From assembly GCA_005223375.1 (NCBI GenBank), contig RXOD01006086.1, positions 1 through 11,330 on the forward strand: a DNA stretch of 11,330 nt, written 5' to 3'. Source of the DNA: Amoebophrya sp. AT5.2 (lineage: Eukaryota > Sar > Dinophyceae > Syndiniales > Amoebophryaceae). The notes beneath the pieces are model-generated. The model was not told where the DNA came from. It searched no databases and saw nothing but the letters and a program-made list of their open reading frames with translations. Positions 7,696 through 11,330 of this stretch are shown here, piece after piece (within the stretch, counting starts at the first letter, position 1; the number at the start of each line of letters is the position of its first letter). The position numbers and the translations under genes were made by a program.

Positions 7696-9060
7696 ATGGT
7701 CGTTCCAAAGCCGCACTTGAAGCTGTTGCCGGTTTGCGTGGCGCTTTTCTCTGTCGCCCTCTACAAGTTCGTACCCTCCGAGATAAAGAACGGCGTGCAG
7801 TACTTCTTCACGCATCCGCAGCACCCGCACCCCCTCGCCCGCATCCACGACGATCGCCTCTATGCTTTCATCCGGCCCCCTCCTCCAGCGACTTCTTCAT
7901 CCACCTCGTCCTCTGAGCACGATTTCTATTCTCCAAGGCCCTCTTCGGTCGACACAGATGTGCTCTTCGTCATTACGGGCGCTTCCAGCGGCATCGGGCT
8001 GTCCACTGCAAAGGAGCTTCTCCGCGTTGGTGTCGCGCCCTCCCGCGTCGTGCTCGCTGTGCGGAATGTGGGCAAAATGAAAACACAGTGGCAGACCGCT
8101 GCAGCGGAGGAGCCCGCAATGCCACGCATCCTTCCGCTCGACCTGGCGTCGTTGAAAACGGTTCAAGAAGCCGCGAAAACCCTGCGAAAATGGTGCAAGG
8201 AGGAGAAAAAAGCGATTGTCTTAGTGAACAACGCCGGCATCGCGTGGCAAGAGCAAAAAACTCTAACGGCGGACGGCTTCGAGTCACAGTTCCAGACGAA
8301 CCATTTGGGGCATTACCTGCTCACCAGGCTGCTGCTCGATTTCGAAGAAGCTGCTGGAACAAACAAGAGCCACAAGACGGTGAAACACGAGAAGGTCCTT
8401 CGCCGCGTGGTTCATCTTTCGTCGATCGCGCACGCTTTCGGCCATCTGCCGGGATTCGTCGATAGCGAGAAGAGCCCTTGGGAGAGACTAATCGCAGACT
8501 TCGTGGCGAAGGCGGGGACGAGCACTGGTAAAAGCGCAAATAGTACGAGCGCGGCGGAGGAGCAGATGCAAAAAGAGAAGAAAAAGCAAAGGGGTGCAAG
8601 TGAAAACAAGACGAAGACGAACATGCAGCTGGACGGGCAGCATTTCCACTGGCGGACCTACATGGACACAAAGTTCATGAACAATCTCTTTTCCAACGCT
8701 CTCGTCCGCAGGCTCGGCGTGCACTCCGTGCTCGTCCACCCCGGCGTCGTGTACACCAACCTCGCGCGCGTGGCTACGGCGCGTATCGCGGGCGAGCCTT
8801 TCGGTGCGTCGCTTTTCCAGTGGCTCGGGAGAGGGCTTGAGCTGCTGCAGGATGTGTTGCGTTCCGCGATGGTGTCCGCGGACGAGGCGGCGAGGAATTG
8901 CGTGTTGTACGCGATGTTTGAGTTGCGTCCGGTGATCGCACCTCATTACGTCGCGAACATGAACATCGTGGAGCAAATCCCGGCGGCGCACAGCGTAGCA
9001 CAGCAAGACTTCCTCTGGAACGAGAGCGAGCGGATGGTAAAGAAGTGGCTGGCCTTGTAG
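7696..9060 (+). CDS. Membrane-anchored short-chain dehydrogenase/reductase, retinol-dehydrogenase-like
   Basis: A single exon encodes 454 residues, starting at an ATG in an AAAATGG context. A hydrophobic stretch at residues 10-26 should act as a signal anchor. The Rossmann fold has the glycine motif TGASSGIG from T94, DLASL after the third strand, NNAG from N178 and NHLGHYLLTR. Catalytic residues are a Ser in LSS (242-243) and Y322-x-x-x-K326, followed by VHPGVVYTNL. The arginine in VVLAVRN, at the end of the second strand, favours NADP(H). The pattern matches classical SDRs of the retinol dehydrogenase/WWOX type, so reduction or oxidation of a lipid-like alcohol or carbonyl is likely; the substrate is unknown. 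Ser and Tyr are about 79 residues apart, because of a charged, low-complexity insertion rich in Lys, Glu, Ser and Thr (about 265-312). The gene has no introns, unlike the two upstream. Confidence 0.93.
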   Translation: MVVPKPHLKLLPVCVALFSVALYKFVPSEIKNGVQYFFTHPQHPHPLARIHDDRLYAFIRPPPPATSSSTSSSEHDFYSPRPSSVDTDVLFVITGASSGIGLSTAKELLRVGVAPSRVVLAVRNVGKMKTQWQTAAAEEPAMPRILPLDLASLKTVQEAAKTLRKWCKEEKKAIVLVNNAGIAWQEQKTLTADGFESQFQTNHLGHYLLTRLLLDFEEAAGTNKSHKTVKHEKVLRRVVHLSSIAHAFGHLPGFVDSEKSPWERLIADFVAKAGTSTGKSANSTSAAEEQMQKEKKKQRGASENKTKTNMQLDGQHFHWRTYMDTKFMNNLFSNALVRRLGVHSVLVHPGVVYTNLARVATARIAGEPFGASLFQWLGRGLELLQDVLRSAMVSADEAARNCVLYAMFELRPVIAPHYVANMNIVEQIPAAHSVAQQDFLWNESERMVKKWLAL

Positions 9061-9621
9061 AAGCTTTATACTTGTTTCACTTGGAGGTGTGAAGTGAAGA
9101 CGGGATGAGTGTGCGCACGTATGCGGCAGTAAAAACCAAGAAGTGCTAAAGCTGAAAGTGGAGTGAGAAACCCCAGCCTTGGAGCAAATCACGACTCGCA
9201 TCGCGCCGCTCTGTTTTCTGTCGTGGTTCGGCAGCCGCGGGGCCTCGTCTAATACTCGTCACGTCCAGAAGATCCAGTTCTGACAGTTCTGAAAATGGTG
9301 TACTTTCGTGCTTGGGTCGTCCTTCGTGGTGCAGAGTCCGAATTTCTCAACGGGCTGTCAGAGTCGGGACGCAGTCGGGAACAGTGGGTGATGCTATCCG
9401 AAATAGTTGCACGCAGCGTTTTTCTTTCCGTCTGCAAGTCAAATAGTACATCAAGTCTCGTATCGATTCCACAACTCGTACTGGTATCATAAACTTGAAG
9501 TGCCCTCGCAACTTCCAATGGCGACTGAGTCTCGAAAGGTAGCCAGCACCTACTTTGCGTCCCTACGAATCCGATTTGGATGCTCCAGTGAAAGTCGAAA
9601 GCATGAGTTTGTAGGAACCGA
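9061..9621 (+). other. Intergenic region with a doubtful small ORF (9295-9492)
   Basis: These 561 bases hold no recognisable gene. A short ORF starts at the ATG at 9295 (context GAAAATGG) and ends at 9492, 65 residues, with no motif I recognise. A CTAAT...GTCCAG pattern ending at 9268 precedes it by 26 nt, so it could be the first exon of an unpredicted small gene, but it could equally be chance. A GTAGCC...TTTGTAG interval at 9539-9614 has intron-like ends, and its acceptor lies 7 nt before the next ATG at 9622. Confidence 0.3.
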
Positions 9622-10209
9622 ATGGCGCGCGACGGTATCGTCATGAAAATTTGTTTGGCGGTGGCGGCTGCGGGCGTCGCTGGCGCGCGACCACCGGGGG
9701 TCGATGCCGCCGCCGACGGGGACTTGTTTGATCCTGCGCATTTGAGGGGCCACCACCAGGCGGCGTCGCTGGAGGAAACGGAACAGAACTTGATCGCGGC
9801 GATTTCAGCCCCGGCAACGTACACGGACGATGAAACCTCCGCCAGCGACGAGGAGTTTCTCGATGCAGACGCGGACGTGGTCCGGGGCGCGGGACAATCG
9901 GTGCCCCGGGTATTCCTGGAAAACTCGCGCAAAAAAAAGTCGAAACACGGTGCGAAACACAACTCCAGGGAAAAGCCGGACTCGGATGCGGCGCAGGAGG
10001 GCCCACGGGACGCCCCCGTCCGTCCCGCGAACTCGCCGGACCCGCCGCGGAACCAAGACCGGAACTCCACCGAACCGGAGCGGGAGCCGGAACCGGAAGC
10101 GAAAGTCGTTGACCCAGACGCGGCGGTGCGTCCCGCTGGCGCGAACGGTAACGGCAAAAAGGGCAAGCGCAAGGGCCAAGACCAAGGCCCCTGCGACTCC
10201 TGCAGGTGA
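9622..10209 (+). CDS. Putative secreted low-complexity protein (first exon, or complete 195-residue ORF)
   Basis: The ORF starts at 9622; an in-frame ATG at 9643 is an equally good start. Both give a signal peptide with a hydrophobic core (ICLAVAAAGVAGA) and likely cleavage before RPPG. The mature part is acidic at first (a DDE/DEEFLDADAD region near residues 67-85) and then rich in Lys, Pro, Glu and Asn, ending in a Lys/Gly run and CDSC. No family is recognised. The stop overlaps a good splice donor (TGCAG then GTGAAA at 10206), so coding may leave at 10205 in phase 2 and join an exon at 10423. GC-rich third positions support coding on this strand over the longer antisense ORF. Confidence 0.5.
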   Translation: MARDGIVMKICLAVAAAGVAGARPPGVDAAADGDLFDPAHLRGHHQAASLEETEQNLIAAISAPATYTDDETSASDEEFLDADADVVRGAGQSVPRVFLENSRKKKSKHGAKHNSREKPDSDAAQEGPRDAPVRPANSPDPPRNQDRNSTEPEREPEPEAKVVDPDAAVRPAGANGNGKKGKRKGQDQGPCDSCR

Positions 10210-10422
10210 AAGCTCGAGGGAGTTAGATCTGTAGACTACGAATTCCGCCGATTGTTCATCGAGCATTTCTTCAATCATGTTTGTGATTACGCGCAACTCA
10301 GATGAAGCGAGGAACTCGACTTCACATTGACTTCGACGGCAAGTGCCCCCTTGTCTGGCCGAGTGGCATAGGAATGAGTAGGGAACGAACCTTCAAGTTC
10401 AACTCACCGGACAATATTTCAG
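10206..10422 (+). other. Putative intron (GT-AG, 217 nt, phase 2)
   Basis: The donor CAG-GTGAAA at 10206 and the acceptor CAATATTTCAG ending at 10422 would join the signal-peptide ORF to an open frame at 10423. The interval contains stops in the upstream frame. The evidence is only splice-motif quality and phase agreement. Confidence 0.35.
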
Positions 10423-11330
10423 GGCGTCCGATTTTTTTCATGGCACAAAACAAGTTTACCATTTGTATCGGGACTGGGGATTTGGACAAGGCAAACTCGG
10501 GCCTGTGGCCTTCGGCGGTTGCGACTGTGTTCTGTTTTTCGCACGGCCAAGTTTTTCGCATGTTTTGCGGTTTTCCTTGTTCTCTTCCGCTGTTTACGCG
10601 CATCGTGAGGTCAGTTCCCAGAAACATCGCTTTCGTGGTTTTCTACGTGGAAAACATCTTCATAGAAGGGCGACTGACGCTTTCGCTTCCCGGAAATGAC
10701 TAGCGACGATTTCGGTCTTTCAGACCAGCGCTGGTTCGGCGGCGGTGCCGACGACAACGTGGCACAGCAAACATTCTCGCATTTACGCCCTTCCGGCGCT
10801 CATCCTCGACCACTGAAATGTCATCTCCATCACACGAGAAGGATGGTGCAGCGTCAGTTGGCGCCACGGGCCTCCGCACCTCCCTCCTGCAGGACGGCTA
10901 CTGCAGGCCGCCGCTTCCTCCTGCTTGCGGCACTTACAGGGATGAAGACCGCTGCAACGCAAAGCGGTCTTGCCGGCTCCATTGCCGAATTGGGGGCGGT
11001 GCTCGACACCTTGAAAACCGAGCTTGGACGCGACCTCCTCGACCCGACCCACCGTCCCATCGGCAACGTCGGCGAAGGCGGCAGTGTGGAGCGGATTCCA
11101 ACCTCCTGGAGCCACGTGTATCTGCACAACGCTGGCGGGACCACGGACCCCAATTCCTCTCCCGACGTCTGGCGCCGAAGGAATGAGACCGAAAGCTACA
11201 ACGCAGCAGCCACCGGGTTCGCCGTCCCCAACTGGTATTTGATTACAGCTCAAAAAAATGCATTGTTAGGCGCATCTTTTAAAAACGGGCGCCACCTTTT
11301 TTGGCCCCTTTTGGGCGTTTTTTGGCCTTA
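10423..11330 (+). CDS. Putative downstream exons of the secreted-protein gene; incomplete at the window edge
   Basis: Two open segments fit as exons. 10423-10604 encodes about 60 residues, including YRDWGFGQGKLGPVAFGG. 10724 to about 11234 encodes about 170 residues and its frame stays open to the window end. The phases are compatible with the upstream ORF (2, then 1). The 10724 segment reads as protein-like with GC-rich third positions, including GSIAELGAVLDTLKTELG and PTSWSHVYLHNAGG, but I recognise no family. A possible donor GTATTTG at 11235 would end it before the T-rich tail of the window. If it is a separate gene instead, candidate starts are the ATGs at 10696 and 10843; the latter precedes RRFLLLAALTG, a short hydrophobic stretch after two arginines. 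Confidence 0.4.
10605..10723 (+). other. Putative intron (GT-AG, 119 nt, phase 1)
   Basis: The donor C-GTGAGG at 10605 and the acceptor GGTCTTTCAG ending at 10723 are both good matches, with AATGACT as a branch-like motif about 30 nt before the end. The interval carries stops at 10663-10665 and 10675-10677 in the downstream frame. It would join the 10423 segment to the long open frame at 10724. Confidence 0.45.
11235..11330 (+). other. T-rich tail of the window, probably intronic, with a short repeated motif
   Basis: Composition changes from coding-like to A/T-rich after a GTATTTG donor candidate at 11235. A 10-nt motif, TTTTTTGGCC, occurs at about 11297-11306 and again at about 11318-11327, with a TTTTGGGC variant between them. 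This may be the start of a simple repeat or repeat-bearing intron that continues outside the window. Confidence 0.35.

Noticed and set aside
9249..10172. 307-residue open frame on the minus strand
   Set aside because: It is antisense to the signal-peptide ORF, has a Ser/Arg/Ala-rich composition typical of shadow frames in GC-rich DNA, and shows no motif. The + strand product has a plausible signal peptide.
10440..10520. Resemblance of the 10423 segment to a protein-kinase glycine loop
   Set aside because: Only a loose G-x-G pattern is present; no VAIK lysine or other kinase motif follows in any frame.
10302..10703. 133-residue + strand ORF starting at ATG 10302
   Set aside because: It spans what look like two introns and one exon in another phase, and its translation has no recognisable feature. 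It remains a weak alternative.
10783..11253. 156-residue open frame on the minus strand
   Set aside because: It overlaps a longer + strand frame with better codon-position bias and more protein-like composition; no domain was recognised.

Overview
The window looks like nuclear DNA from a protist with compact, intron-containing genes, most probably an alveolate of the dinoflagellate lineage (a core dinoflagellate or a syndinian). The clues are indirect. Coding exons are GC-rich and introns AT-rich, short (about 86-217 nt) and GT-AG. Every convincing gene lies on the + strand, 560-650 nt apart. Several start codons are preceded by a 3' splice-site-like motif that could take a trans-spliced leader. 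One protein carries a cold-shock domain. No spliced-leader or rRNA sequence is present, so the lineage is an inference.

Layout: (1) 100-4624 is a four-exon gene for a polytopic membrane protein. It has a cysteine-containing N-terminal region, extra hydrophobic segments, a voltage-sensor module (S1-S4) without a visible pore, and a complete class I cyclic-nucleotide phosphodiesterase (PDE) domain. (2) 5272-7072 is a three-exon gene for a FEN1/EXO1 (XPG-family) nuclease. A cold-shock domain sits between its active-site acidic residues and its helix-three-turn-helix, and it ends in a Gly/Lys/Arg-rich tail. (3) 7696-9060 is an intronless gene for a membrane-anchored short-chain dehydrogenase/reductase. 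(4) From 9622 to the window end there is a probable secreted protein of unknown family. It is seen as a signal-peptide ORF and two further phase-compatible putative exons, and it is probably cut by the window edge.

The genes do not form an obvious pathway; shared orientation is the only visible link. The two most notable proteins are domain chimeras. The first could couple membrane potential directly to cAMP/cGMP hydrolysis, the reverse of the channel-linked adenylyl cyclases known in ciliates and apicomplexans. The second could couple a structure-specific nuclease to single-stranded nucleic-acid binding. Intron boundaries were chosen by hand from splice motifs, reading phase and domain continuity; RNA data would settle them.
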